Origin: an uncultured Algibacter sp.
GTDB taxonomy: Bacteria > Bacteroidota > Bacteroidia > Flavobacteriales > Flavobacteriaceae
NCBI RefSeq assembly: GCF_947487605.1
Contig: NZ_CANKXK010000002.1
Span: forward strand, 124,001 to 188,000
Reading direction: 5' to 3'
DNA: 64,000 bases
Shown piece after piece: positions 27,021 to 35,997 of this stretch. Position numbers and translations under genes: made by a program. A model generated the notes under the pieces. The model searched no databases. It saw nothing but the letters and a program-made list of their open reading frames with translations, and was not told the DNA's origin. Position 1 is the first letter of the stretch; every line of letters begins with the position of its first letter.

Positions 27021-27110
27021 AACAAAAAACAAAAATAAACAAATTATTGTCAAGCTCTTTCTATTAATACTAAAGTTAGGCTATAAACGCTAATATTAAA
27101 CTTTAATTAT

Positions 27111-27118
27111 TAACTTTG
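27111..27118 (+). promoter_or_regulatory. -7 promoter element of tatA
   Basis: The octamer TAACTTTG is a perfect TAnnTTTG element 19 bp before the tatA ATG. No convincing TTG box is seen at the expected distance upstream. Position between divergent genes and the plus-strand orientation support it as the tatA promoter. Confidence 0.5.
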
Positions 27119-27137
27119 TAATCAAATTAAATTAATT

Positions 27138-27323
27138 ATGAGTTTATATATATTACCATTAGCAATTGGTCCATGGCAAATAGCTTTAATCGTTGTTGTT
27201 GTATTACTTTTATTTGGAGGAAAGAAAATTCCTGAATTAATGCGTGGCCTAGGTAGTGGAATAAAAGAGTTTAAAGATGCTAGTAAAGAAGAAGACACTA
27301 GTAAAGATGATAAAAAGGAATAA
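27138..27323 (+). CDS. tatA: Twin-arginine translocase subunit TatA/TatE
   Basis: A 61-residue TatA-family protein: a single N-terminal membrane helix (about residues 2-21, with [18 protein letters not shown]), the [14 protein letters not shown] hinge, and an amphipathic helix followed by an acidic/basic tail. The Phe-Gly-(Gly) and Lys-Lys-Pro hinge is diagnostic. TatA forms the variable-size pore through which folded proteins cross the inner membrane. TatB and TatC are not in this window. It is monocistronic, with its own -7 element and a strong terminator immediately downstream. Confidence 0.93.
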   Translation: MSLYILPLAIGPWQIALIVVVVLLLFGGKKIPELMRGLGSGIKEFKDASKEEDTSKDDKKE

Positions 27324-27340
27324 GTATCGTTCCTAAACTA

Positions 27341-27370
27341 AAAAAACCAGCACAATGTGCTGGTTTTTTT
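27341..27370 (+). terminator. Rho-independent terminator between tatA and the DUF4837 gene
   Basis: A perfect hairpin: AACCAGCAC, a three-base loop, then GTGCTGGTT, flanked by runs of A upstream and T downstream. The A and T runs on both sides mean it can stop tatA (plus strand) and the converging DUF4837 gene (minus strand) alike. Confidence 0.92.
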
Positions 27371-27377
27371 ATTGAAA

Positions 27378-28352
27378 TTATTCAAGTTTTATCGACTTAA
27401 TAATAGACTCAAGCTCAAACATATAATTTCGTTTTTCTACTGAAGGCGCAAAGGCAAACCCTTCTGCAATAACCCATCTATTATTAATTTTATCTTCTAT
27501 AGCGTAATTAATAAATGGGCCAGCCATAAAAGCATTTTTAACATCCCACATACCCTTTGTTTCTAGAGTAGGCTTGTTATCTAAAATTGTTTCAATATGA
27601 AAAGGCGTATAAGCCATTTCTGTTATCATATAAGATCCTTCTACTGGTCCTTCAATATGTGATTTGCCAATGGAGTCTCTAATAGCTATAATTTGATTTA
27701 TAATACTATCATTTCTCTTAATAGCATCTATGGGTAATTCGTAAATCAATAAATTTAAGGTACCTGTATTAACATCTTTTCTTAACCAAAAGAAATTATT
27801 ATCGTCCTTAGCAACCCTGTATGCTGTTGGGAATCTAATATTTAGTCCCATTTTTTCTTTTAAAAATGACGCATTATATAATGACTTTTTGATTAAACGC
27901 TGCTTTTCATAAATTTCGATATTTCTAAACGTTTCTATTATTCTTGATGCATTCTCCTTAAGTTGATTTATTACATCTTGTTTTGTTTCTCCTAAAACAA
28001 GAACCACCTTCTGTGGCTTTGCATATATGTTACTATGAAATTCGGTAGCAGTTTTTTTTCCCATTTCTACCTTTAAAATAGTACGATTTTTAGTAATAAA
28101 CCCCGAAAACACATTCGTTGGAATTTGGTTTATTGAAAACACGGGCTCGTCTTGAGGCAATCCATAAACTGGTGATGCTAAAACATCCCTTATTGCTTCA
28201 CCAACACTTCCCTTCCAAGATTCATTATCGATTACTACAGATACTTCATTAATGTTTCCAGTAGAGTCTAAAAGTATTTTTTCATCTGCTTTTCCCTCTC
28301 CACAAGACATAACAAGTAATAACAAGACTAAAAATAAAATTGATTTTTGCAT
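27378..28352 (-). CDS. DUF4837 family lipoprotein
   Basis: A 324-residue protein with a lipoprotein signal peptide (MQKSILFLVLLLLVMSCGEG, lipidated Cys at 17). The body matches the Bacteroidota DUF4837 family as I remember it, with the early VVIDNESWKGSVGEAIRDVL box and the GMWDVKNAFMAGPFINYAI segment near residue 265. No enzymatic motif is visible. It would be anchored in the outer or inner membrane facing the periplasm. It lies directly downstream of the MltD-like transglycosylase gene (22 bp) and ends at a shared terminator with tatA, a gene order found in many Flavobacteriaceae, so a cell-wall role is plausible. Confidence 0.8.
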   Translation of the reverse strand: MQKSILFLVLLLLVMSCGEGKADEKILLDSTGNINEVSVVIDNESWKGSVGEAIRDVLASPVYGLPQDEPVFSINQIPTNVFSGFITKNRTILKVEMGKKTATEFHSNIYAKPQKVVLVLGETKQDVINQLKENASRIIETFRNIEIYEKQRLIKKSLYNASFLKEKMGLNIRFPTAYRVAKDDNNFFWLRKDVNTGTLNLLIYELPIDAIKRNDSIINQIIAIRDSIGKSHIEGPVEGSYMITEMAYTPFHIETILDNKPTLETKGMWDVKNAFMAGPFINYAIEDKINNRWVIAEGFAFAPSVEKRNYMFELESIIKSIKLE

Positions 28353-28374
28353 AATTTATATGGTTTTTTAGTGC

Positions 28375-29928
28375 TTAACTTTTAGATATTTTAAGCGTCA
28401 TTCCAGGTTTTAATTTATTACTGCTAATATCGTTCCAATCTTTAATGTTTTGAACAGAAACTCCTGGGAATTTTTGAGATATACTCCAAAGTGAATCACC
28501 ACTCCTAACAGTATAGGTAGTTATATTTCCAGCTAATGGTTTTGAACTTGATTGTTTTTTGCTGGTTTTAGAAGCCTGAGCATAAGGCTTTCTTGGGTAA
28601 ATAGTTAGCCGTTGTCCAATTTTTAAGTCGTTACTTCTTAAACCATTCCATCGCTTTATATCACTTACTCTTACGGCGTATCTTCTTGCAATTCTACCTA
28701 GGTAATCGCCAGACCTTACAGTGTATCGTACTCGATCGTTAGCGTTAAAAAACTTAGGCAAGGGTTTTTCTCTTTTGGCAAATTCTTCTTTAACAAAAGC
28801 ATAAATAGCTTCTTCATTGTTCACAAAACTACCTACAACATCTCTTGGTAATCTTAACACATAATTCTCATCTTTTATAAATGGTATAATGTCTAATTTA
28901 TATGAAGGATTTAAAAATTGAAGCTCTTCAACAGGCGTTCCTGTAACTTCTGAAACTTGATCCAAAGTAATCATGCTTTTTACTCTTATTGTATCTGTTT
29001 CAACCAATGTTAGTTCTGGCTTTAATTTTTTAAAACCATGCGCTTCCGCATATTCAAAAATATACATATTAGCTAAAAAAGCAGGTAAATAACCAGCTGT
29101 TTCACGTGGTAAATTGTGTCTAATATTCCAATAATTTTTATAACCTCCAGAACGTCTAATAGCTTTAGAAACATTACCTGGGCCAGAATTATAGGCAGCT
29201 AAAGCTAAATCCCAATCGCCAAAAATTTCATATAGTTTTGCTAAATATTTTGATGCTGCTTCAGTGGATTTTATGGGGTCGCTACGCTCATCAACATAGC
29301 TACTTACATCTAACCCGTACATTTTTCCAGTAGCAAACATAAACTGCCATAAGCCTGTTGCTCCAACTCGCGACTTCGCTCTTGGTTTTAATGCAGATTC
29401 AACAATCGCTAAATACTTTATTTCGAGCGGTATATTATGGTTATCTAATTCGCGCTCAAACATAGGGAAATAGAACGCACTCAAGGTTATTAACTTTTGA
29501 ATAGACTTTCTTCTGTTTTTAAGGTAAGATTTAATAACACTTTCTAATGCTGGATTGTACTCTACATTAAAAGGTGTTCTTGCGTCTAATTCTTGTAATC
29601 TTGCCTTAAGTATGTCGGTAGATAACTCAGGATAATCAACTTCTTCGAATGTTAATTCTGTAACCGATTTATAAATGGTATCAAACAAATTGTTGCTATA
29701 CAATTCTTCATACCATGCCTCATCAAATTGTGCTGCTAATTTGTTATCCTCTAAAATTTTCTGAGAAGTACTATCTTTTAAAGCTTCAACAACTTTAACT
29801 ATTTGTGATGCCCCATCTACTATAGTGTCTTTAATAGGGGTATTTTGTACAGAAATAGTGTCTTGAACCTGTGAAAAACAAATTCCTATATTGAAAAGCA
29901 ATAATATTTTAAAAAAACGAATAGCCAT
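28375..29928 (-). CDS. MltD-like lytic transglycosylase with LysM domains
   Basis: A 517-residue secreted protein with a signal peptide (residues 1-19). The SLT domain spans about 150-290. The catalytic Glu177 is in YLAIVESALKPRAKS, followed by GATGLWQFMFATGKMYGL and LALAAYNSGPGNVSKAI, then the conserved LPRETAGYLPAFLA. Two clear LysM peptidoglycan-binding repeats follow (401-444 and 471-515, each starting YTVRSGD). A weaker LysM-like segment lies at about 312-361. The enzyme cleaves glycan strands to 1,6-anhydro-muramyl products in the periplasm. It is co-directional with the DUF4837 gene. Confidence 0.93.
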   Translation of the reverse strand: MAIRFFKILLLFNIGICFSQVQDTISVQNTPIKDTIVDGASQIVKVVEALKDSTSQKILEDNKLAAQFDEAWYEELYSNNLFDTIYKSVTELTFEEVDYPELSTDILKARLQELDARTPFNVEYNPALESVIKSYLKNRRKSIQKLITLSAFYFPMFERELDNHNIPLEIKYLAIVESALKPRAKSRVGATGLWQFMFATGKMYGLDVSSYVDERSDPIKSTEAASKYLAKLYEIFGDWDLALAAYNSGPGNVSKAIRRSGGYKNYWNIRHNLPRETAGYLPAFLANMYIFEYAEAHGFKKLKPELTLVETDTIRVKSMITLDQVSEVTGTPVEELQFLNPSYKLDIIPFIKDENYVLRLPRDVVGSFVNNEEAIYAFVKEEFAKREKPLPKFFNANDRVRYTVRSGDYLGRIARRYAVRVSDIKRWNGLRSNDLKIGQRLTIYPRKPYAQASKTSKKQSSSKPLAGNITTYTVRSGDSLWSISQKFPGVSVQNIKDWNDISSNKLKPGMTLKISKS

Positions 29929-30006
29929 AAAATCTGTTCGGTAGTTATTGAACGATAGTATGGCTAAAATCGTATTTTTTAAGCTAATTAGAAAACTTAA
30001 TTATGT

Positions 30007-31194
30007 TTATTCTAAAATTGCTGCAATTCCTGGCAACGTTTTTCCTTCTAAACTTTCTAGCATTGCACCTCCACCTGTACTTACATAACTCACTTTGTGT
30101 TCAAAACCAAACTGTTTTACTGCAGCTACTGAATCGCCTCCTCCAACTAATGAAAATGCGCCATTTTTTGTTGCTTCTGCAATAGAATTACCAAGTTCTA
30201 TTGTTCCATTAGCGAAACTTTCCATTTCAAAAACTCCAAGAGGACCATTCCAAAGAATTGTTTTAGATTCGTTTACAACCTTATCGAATATCTCAATAGA
30301 TTTTGGTCCTGCATCAACACCTTCCCACCCATTAGGGATTTGGTTAATATCAACTATTTGTGTATTAGCATCGTTACTAAAAGCATCTGCCGCTACTACA
30401 TCTACAGGAATATGAACTTGAACATTTTTAGCTTTAGCTTGATTTAAAATTTCTAATGCTAATTCCATTTTATCATCTTCACAAATTGAATTTCCTATTT
30501 TTCCTCCTTGAGCTTTCACAAATGTAAAAGACATTCCGCCACCAATTATTAAGTGGTCTACTTTATCTAAAATATTTTCAATTATTGTAATCTTCGAAGA
30601 TACTTTGGCCCCTCCTAGAACTGCTAGAACAGGTTTTTCTCCTGTTTCCATAACTTTTTTAATACTCTCAATTTCTTGTGCTAAAAGATTTCCAAAACAT
30701 TTTTTGTCTGGGAAAAATTGCGCTACAATGGTTGTTGAGGCATGTGCTCTATGCGCTGTACCAAAAGCATCATTAACATATATATCTCCTAACTTAGATA
30801 ACTGCTCTGCAAAGTCTTGATCGCCAGCAGTTTCTTCTTTATGAAAACGCAGGTTCTCTAACAGTAAAATTTCTCCTGGTTCAAGATTAGCTGCAGCTTC
30901 TATTGCTTTTTCTCCTACGCATTGGTCTACAAATTTTACACCCACACCTAATATATCCTCTACTTTTGCAGCAATATGTTTTAATGAAAACTCCTCCTGC
31001 ACACCTTTAGGGCGTCCTAAATGGGACATTAAAATACAACTTCCCCCATCTTCTAAAATTTTAATAATTGTTGGTTTAGCTGAAACAATTCTTGTTGCAT
31101 CAGTAACCTCAAAATTTTCATTTAAAGGCACATTAAAATCTACGCGAATTAGTGCTTTTTTGTTTTCGAAATTAAAATCGTTTATGGTTTTCAT
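30007..31194 (-). CDS. pgk: Phosphoglycerate kinase
   Basis: A 395-residue Pgk of normal bacterial length. The signature [20 protein letters not shown] is at about 18-37, followed by [29 protein letters not shown] and [11 protein letters not shown]. The C-terminal nucleotide-binding [13 protein letters not shown] and [18 protein letters not shown] complete the set. It transfers the acyl phosphate of 1,3-bisphosphoglycerate to ADP. The gene is monocistronic with its own -7 element; the MltD-like gene begins 78 bp downstream. Confidence 0.98.
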   Translation of the reverse strand: MKTINDFNFENKKALIRVDFNVPLNENFEVTDATRIVSAKPTIIKILEDGGSCILMSHLGRPKGVQEEFSLKHIAAKVEDILGVGVKFVDQCVGEKAIEAAANLEPGEILLLENLRFHKEETAGDQDFAEQLSKLGDIYVNDAFGTAHRAHASTTIVAQFFPDKKCFGNLLAQEIESIKKVMETGEKPVLAVLGGAKVSSKITIIENILDKVDHLIIGGGMSFTFVKAQGGKIGNSICEDDKMELALEILNQAKAKNVQVHIPVDVVAADAFSNDANTQIVDINQIPNGWEGVDAGPKSIEIFDKVVNESKTILWNGPLGVFEMESFANGTIELGNSIAEATKNGAFSLVGGGDSVAAVKQFGFEHKVSYVSTGGGAMLESLEGKTLPGIAAILE

Positions 31195-31229
31195 TAGTAT
31201 GTGTTTTTATATTTTAAGTAATTGATACA

Positions 31230-31237
31230 CAAATGTA
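31230..31237 (-). promoter_or_regulatory. -7 promoter element of pgk
   Basis: The minus strand reads TACATTTG here (CAAATGTA on the plus strand), a perfect TAnnTTTG element 35 bp upstream of the pgk ATG. No TTG box stands out at the normal distance. Confidence 0.5.
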
Positions 31238-31339
31238 ACTAATAAAGAAGAGCTAAAAAATGTGTTTTTTAACGAAAACGTTTGAAGTGATAAAGATTTT
31301 CAAGAAATCTTAAATTTTGTTGCTTAGTTTGGGTAAAAA

Positions 31340-31385
31340 ATAGAAAAAATAAAATCCGAGTAGCTTTTAATAAAGTACTCGGATT
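31340..31385 (-). terminator. Rho-independent terminator downstream of the T9SS cargo gene
   Basis: A perfect 10-bp stem (AATCCGAGTA at 31353-31362 pairing with TACTCGGATT at 31376-31385) around a 13-base loop. Read on the minus strand it is followed by a T-rich tract. It lies 25 bp past the stop of the gene at 31410-32258. Confidence 0.85.
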
Positions 31386-31409
31386 AATAAATCAATATAT
31401 ATGTTCGGA

Positions 31410-32258
31410 TTATTTCTTTATTATTTTTAATGTTTGTGTAATGCTTCCAGACTGTACTTTTGCTAAATAAATGCCACTGGAAAGGTTTGAAAGATTCATA
31501 GACACCTCTTTAGTATTTACTCTTTTCGTCATAACTTCCTTCCCTAATACATTGTAAAAGGAAATTTTGTCTAGTACAACATTTGCTTTAAAATTAATGC
31601 TTCCTCTAGTTGGATTTGGTCCAAATGAAAACCCTTCGATTAAATTGTTTTTATTTGATAACGTTGCTGTTTGAAGTTCAAAATTATCAAAACCTAAATA
31701 TTCATTTCCGTTTTGATAAACTATCAAACGCATTCTTACAAAGTTATGTCCTGATGGAATGCTATATGCAACTTCGTCCCAACCTACAGAATTAAAGTTA
31801 CCGTTTTGAGATGTTTTAAACACATCATAACTATAATCAGCTGTATTCCAGTCTGTAGCGTTATCGTATCGTAATTGAAATTTAATATAATCGCCTTTAT
31901 CTAAACCAATATATTGAACTCTAAAAGATAAATTCGCCTGTACTCCACCAATATTAAGTGTTTCAAAAGTAAGTATATGCTCTGGAGTATCTGTCTGTAA
32001 AACTTGCTCGGAATACGCATTGTCTAAATCGCGCCCAGCTAAAAAATCTGATCCAGAAAAAGGTCCTGGAATACGGCCATTGGCATTAGACCTCCTGCCC
32101 CAAATATCTGTATTGTTACTTTGTGAATAGAATAGAATATTAGATGTATAAGCCCAATTATCTTCGGCTTTATTATCAAAGCCTTGCTTTGCAGATTGTG
32201 CGCTTAAATAAAACACACTTAAAAACAGTGATGTAAGAATTAAAGTAGTTTTATTCAT
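31410..32258 (-). CDS. Secreted protein with T9SS type A sorting domain
   Basis: A 282-residue protein. I take the ATG at 32258 because it puts the signal peptide (MNKTTLILTSLFLSVFYLSA) at the N-terminus; an upstream ATG at 32276 is possible. Residues 25-190 form a beta-rich MAM/jelly-roll-like domain (TFETLNIGGVQANLSFRVQY, then HNFVRMRLIVYQNGNEYLGF). The last 75 residues are a typical type IX secretion sorting domain (FGPNPTRGSINF, FYNVLGKEV, LSSGIYLAKVQSG, ending in IIKK). It should be exported across the outer membrane and attached or released. No ligand is evident. It stands alone with its own terminator. Confidence 0.85.
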   Translation of the reverse strand: MNKTTLILTSLFLSVFYLSAQSAKQGFDNKAEDNWAYTSNILFYSQSNNTDIWGRRSNANGRIPGPFSGSDFLAGRDLDNAYSEQVLQTDTPEHILTFETLNIGGVQANLSFRVQYIGLDKGDYIKFQLRYDNATDWNTADYSYDVFKTSQNGNFNSVGWDEVAYSIPSGHNFVRMRLIVYQNGNEYLGFDNFELQTATLSNKNNLIEGFSFGPNPTRGSINFKANVVLDKISFYNVLGKEVMTKRVNTKEVSMNLSNLSSGIYLAKVQSGSITQTLKIIKK

Positions 32259-32369
32259 AATTTTAATTTTAAACAATTAAAAACTAATAGATTATAGAGG
32301 GACTCAAATCTATAATAAAAAATAGTAGATGCTATAAAAACTCGATAAGCAACCTTTTATTTAGCCTTA

Positions 32370-32401
32370 TTGCAATTACAATGCCAATTCTACTATATTT
32401 G
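32370..32401 (+). promoter_or_regulatory. Flavobacterial-type promoter immediately upstream of holB
   Basis: TTG at 32370-32372 and TATATTTG at 32394-32401 are separated by 21 bp, a good fit to TTG-N17-23-TAnnTTTG. The holB ATG begins only 5 bp after the -7 element, which implies a very short or absent 5' leader. Confidence 0.6.
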
Positions 32402-32405
32402 CTGC

Positions 32406-33560
32406 ATGTTATTTGCCGATATTTTAGGTCAGAATCATATAAAAACTCATTTAGCAAAGAGTGTCGATAATGGTAGAATACCTCATGCTCAGCTATTTGT
32501 AGGGAAAGAGGGGTGTGGCACGTTACCAACTGCCATTGCTTATGCACAGTATATATTGTGCAACAATATTAGTGCTGAAAACAATAATGGTAATGAGGCT
32601 TGTAATCTAAAATTCAAAAATTTTTCTCATCCAGATTTACATTTTGCTTTTCCTGTTATTACGAGCAGTAAAGCTAAGAGTCACCCTATCTCCAAACATT
32701 ATTTAGAAGAATGGCGTCAACTTTTAAAAGAACAACCTTACGGGAATTTATTCGATTGGTACAAACTACTAGGAGTAGACAACAAACAAGGTCAAATAGG
32801 TGTTGATGAAGCCTTAGATATAGTAAAATCATTAAGTTTAAAATCTTATGAAGGCGGTTATAAAGTAATGATTATATGGATGGCGGAAAAAATGAATACT
32901 GCCTGTGCTAACAAATTACTTAAGCTTATTGAAGAACCCCCTAATAAAACTATTTTCATTCTCATTGCCGAAGATGAAGAACAAATAATTAACACAATAA
33001 GATCACGCTGTCAAATACTACATTTTCCTCCTTTAGCAGAAGATGTAATAAAAAGCGCTCTAATTAAAGATTATAATTTAGACGCAACCGTAGCTGCAAA
33101 AATTGCACATCAAGCAAATGGTAACTATAACAAAGCTTGTGATTTAGTGTACCAAGATTCTGAAGATTTACAGTTTGAAGAATGGTTTGTTTTCTGGATA
33201 CGAAGTGCTTTTAAAGCAAAAGGAAACAAAAAGGCGATTCACGATTTAATTTCTTGGAGTGAAGATATTGCGAAAACAGGAAGAGAAACACAAAAACAAT
33301 TTTTACACTTTTGTATAAACTTTATAAGGCAAGCCTTGTTATTAAATTATGGAGCTAAAGATCTTGTTTTCTTAGAACCTAAATCTAAAAACTTTAAACT
33401 TGAAAATTTTGCGCCTTTTATACATAATAATAACATTTTGGAAATTAGTGAAGAGCTTCAAAATGCCATTTATCATATTGAGCGTAATGGGAATTCGAAA
33501 ATTATATTAACAGACTTATCTATTAAGCTTACTCGATTACTTCACAAAAAATCTGCTTGA
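32406..33560 (+). CDS. holB: DNA polymerase III delta' subunit
   Basis: A 384-residue clamp-loader subunit. I use the ATG at 32406 (MLFADILGQNHIKTHL), the conserved start in this group; the frame is open for 12 codons further upstream. RIPHAQLFVGKEGCGTLPTA (about 20-39) is the degenerate P-loop typical of delta', lacking the Walker lysine. EKMNTACANKLLKLIEEPPN near 165 and TIRSRCQILHFPPL near 205 are the sensor and SRC motifs. It helps load the sliding clamp with delta and tau/gamma. It is convergent with the TonB receptor gene, 19 bp apart. Confidence 0.93.
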   Translation: MLFADILGQNHIKTHLAKSVDNGRIPHAQLFVGKEGCGTLPTAIAYAQYILCNNISAENNNGNEACNLKFKNFSHPDLHFAFPVITSSKAKSHPISKHYLEEWRQLLKEQPYGNLFDWYKLLGVDNKQGQIGVDEALDIVKSLSLKSYEGGYKVMIIWMAEKMNTACANKLLKLIEEPPNKTIFILIAEDEEQIINTIRSRCQILHFPPLAEDVIKSALIKDYNLDATVAAKIAHQANGNYNKACDLVYQDSEDLQFEEWFVFWIRSAFKAKGNKKAIHDLISWSEDIAKTGRETQKQFLHFCINFIRQALLLNYGAKDLVFLEPKSKNFKLENFAPFIHNNNILEISEELQNAIYHIERNGNSKIILTDLSIKLTRLLHKKSA

Positions 33561-33579
33561 CCAAAAGAGTGTGGCTATT

Positions 33580-35931
33580 TTAGAATTCCAGTCTAAAAAC
33601 TACGTTTGGTGTTATTCCTAAAGAGGATCTATTTACCTCTCGTAACACTTCTCCAGTTTCAGTAGTGCTTTGCCTTTTTTCATAAGTTCTACTCAATATA
33701 TTCTCTTTATTATATAAATTCAAAAGAGAAACACCTAATTTTCCTTTCCATTTTTCATTTGTAGAAACATTAAACTTATACGTAGCAGAAATATCTACTC
33801 TATCATAATTAGGTAACCTGGCGCCATTTGTCTCTTTAAAATCAATAACGGTTCCATCTGGAGTATCTATTAAACCTGCAGCTTTGGTGTAAGGAATGCC
33901 TGTTCTTATATTCCACCCTAATGAAACATTAAAACGATTCCATTCATAGGTGTGAGACCATGTTAAATGATGCGTGATATCTGTATTACCCGAAAAACTT
34001 TCCCCATTATTAATATTGTCAAATGTAAAATCATTATTCATAATAGAATAACTTAACCACGTTCTGTAGTTTTGTATTTTCTTTTTTATGAGCACATCTA
34101 AACCAAATACATTACTTTTTCCTTTTGAGAAAAAATCGTCAATATTATCAAACCCTAGTGTGAAAGATGTTAAGCCTTGAATGTTTCTATAATATCCCTC
34201 GATATCAACATTCCAACCGCTATAATCTAATATAAACCCAGCTGTTAATTGTGCGCTTTCTAAAACTGGTATATTGACTCCATCTGAAAGTGCCCAAATT
34301 TGATTTTCCAATCCAAATTCTTGTGTGTTAAATTCCACAATCTGACTAACAGCCTGATGCAGGCTTTCTCCTGATATTTTAAACCTTAAACTTGAACTTA
34401 ATGCTCTTTCTATTTGCACGCGTGGTTCAACAAAGAGTTGATCGGATACCGAAAAATAATTAGTTCTTATTCCAGCATTTATAAACCATTTGTTTTTTGT
34501 TTTATATCGATATTCTAAATAAAGAGCCTGCGTGTTATTTGTGTCAATATTAGATTCGTCAAAATTTTCTTCTGGTGCTTCACTATCAATGAAATTTAAA
34601 CCGTAAGCGACTTTATTTGATGAAAATTGATAGCCCAAGCCTAAAGACTTTGTTGAATTAAGTTTCCAATCTGTATCAAATGAAAAACCCAAATCTTGAA
34701 TTTTGTTTTGTTTGTTAAGCGCATCACTAAACTCATCTGTTATGCTATTGCTTCCAATATAGTCTAACTCAAAATCGGAAATGTATACATTAAGCTCATG
34801 CGAAAATGACTCACTAGATTCATGATTCCAATTAAAACTTGTTCCTTGATTAATTATTTCTAATTTGTCCTGAGACGCTTCTTCAAACTCTTCAATTAAG
34901 AAACCATAATCAAGTTTGTTTTTAGTGTAAAGGCTACTTATTGTGAATTGGTTTTTTGCATTTGGTTTTAACATTGCTTTTACAGTAAAATCTGTAAAAT
35001 AAAATATGTCCTTAGTTGTTAAAAATTCATCATCCTCAAAAATCTTGTTCCCGTCAGAAATTTTTGTTTCCTGAAATACTCTTTGAGATAAATTACGAAA
35101 GGTTTCGGTATCAAAAGCATCTGTAATGGATCTTCTTGCTGAAACCATTACAGCAGATTTATTATCAAGAGGAGCTTTTAAATACGCATCTGCATGGGTC
35201 ATATTAAAACCAAAACCGCCATTAATTTCTTTAGGTATTTCGCTGTCTGATGTAATATCTATAACGCCCGAAATTCTATTACCATAACGTGCTTTAGTCC
35301 CGTTTTTATATACTTTTATTTCATCGGTTATATATGGGTTAAAGGCTGAAATTGTTCCGAAAAAATGCCCAGAATGGTACATTTTAATTCCATCCCAAAG
35401 AATTAGGTTTTGATCTGGAGTACCCCCTCTAATATATAACCCCGCTGCCGTTTCGGTGGGACTTTGTACGCCTGGAATCAATTGAATACTTTGTAAAACA
35501 TCTGGTTCGGTTAAACCTGGAAGAATTCCTAATTTTTGTGGAGAAAGGGAAATAGAAGCATCATCATTTTTTTTGCTAATACCCGTGGTTAAATATTCTT
35601 CTATTAAAACTTCATCTAACTCTTGTGTATCAGTTAAACGGAGTCGCCTGCTCTTAACTGTGTAATAACGTTCGGATTCTTTTTTAATTCTAATAGCTGC
35701 TTTTTCTTCTAAAAAAAACAAAATATCTTCAAGTAGGGCTTCTTTTAATTGAAGGGTTATAAACCTGTCATTTACTAATTCAGAATTATACGAAAACTTG
35801 ATATTAAATTTTTCTTCTAATTCCGAAAAAACAACACTTATTGGTTCGTTTAAATAGTTTAAGGTTGCCCTGTTTTGAGCTGTTACATATAACGAAAAGA
35901 AAAAAAAGAAAATCGCTATGTTAAATTTCAT
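33580..35931 (-). CDS. TonB-dependent outer-membrane receptor with N-terminal STN signalling domain
   Basis: A 783-residue receptor with a signal peptide (1-18). An STN domain occupies about 20-95 (ISVVFSELEEKFNIKFSYNS). The plug is at about 130-240 (QSIQLIPGVQSPTETAAGLY, then RGGTPDQNLILWDGIKMYHS). A C-terminal 22-strand barrel ends in VVFRLEF, with the final aromatic residue used by the BAM machinery. The STN domain is the part that talks to FecR-type anti-sigma factors, and the two genes upstream encode exactly such a pair. It has no CarboxypepD_reg domain and no SusD partner, so siderophore or other small-ligand uptake is more likely than glycan uptake. The ligand is unknown. Confidence 0.92.
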   Translation of the reverse strand: MKFNIAIFFFFFSLYVTAQNRATLNYLNEPISVVFSELEEKFNIKFSYNSELVNDRFITLQLKEALLEDILFFLEEKAAIRIKKESERYYTVKSRRLRLTDTQELDEVLIEEYLTTGISKKNDDASISLSPQKLGILPGLTEPDVLQSIQLIPGVQSPTETAAGLYIRGGTPDQNLILWDGIKMYHSGHFFGTISAFNPYITDEIKVYKNGTKARYGNRISGVIDITSDSEIPKEINGGFGFNMTHADAYLKAPLDNKSAVMVSARRSITDAFDTETFRNLSQRVFQETKISDGNKIFEDDEFLTTKDIFYFTDFTVKAMLKPNAKNQFTISSLYTKNKLDYGFLIEEFEEASQDKLEIINQGTSFNWNHESSESFSHELNVYISDFELDYIGSNSITDEFSDALNKQNKIQDLGFSFDTDWKLNSTKSLGLGYQFSSNKVAYGLNFIDSEAPEENFDESNIDTNNTQALYLEYRYKTKNKWFINAGIRTNYFSVSDQLFVEPRVQIERALSSSLRFKISGESLHQAVSQIVEFNTQEFGLENQIWALSDGVNIPVLESAQLTAGFILDYSGWNVDIEGYYRNIQGLTSFTLGFDNIDDFFSKGKSNVFGLDVLIKKKIQNYRTWLSYSIMNNDFTFDNINNGESFSGNTDITHHLTWSHTYEWNRFNVSLGWNIRTGIPYTKAAGLIDTPDGTVIDFKETNGARLPNYDRVDISATYKFNVSTNEKWKGKLGVSLLNLYNKENILSRTYEKRQSTTETGEVLREVNRSSLGITPNVVFRLEF

Positions 35932-35958
35932 TTACTATTCTTAAATTAATTCAAGTAG

Positions 35959-35975
35959 TACCCAAATTTAGGGTA
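35959..35975. repeat. Inverted repeat between fecR and the TonB receptor gene
   Basis: TACCC and GGGTA face each other across a 7-base AT-rich spacer in the 66-bp gap between the FecR-type gene and its receptor gene. It could form a small hairpin or bind a dimeric protein. The GGGT core echoes the promoter-like motifs at 36954-36985 and 37555-37590. Confidence 0.4.
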
Positions 35976-35997
35976 ATATAACTAAATAAAATAAAAT

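Noticed and set aside
27030-27037. TATTTTTG on the minus strand as a promoter for the M23 peptidase gene
   Set aside because: It lies only 9 bp before the chosen ATG and no TTG box with acceptable spacing is present; the region is generally AT-rich.
29098-29113. CACGTG with a GTTTCACGTGG flank inside the MltD-like gene, resembling parS
   Set aside because: Only one half-site matches, and the bases encode the conserved LPRETAGY motif of the transglycosylase, which explains the sequence.
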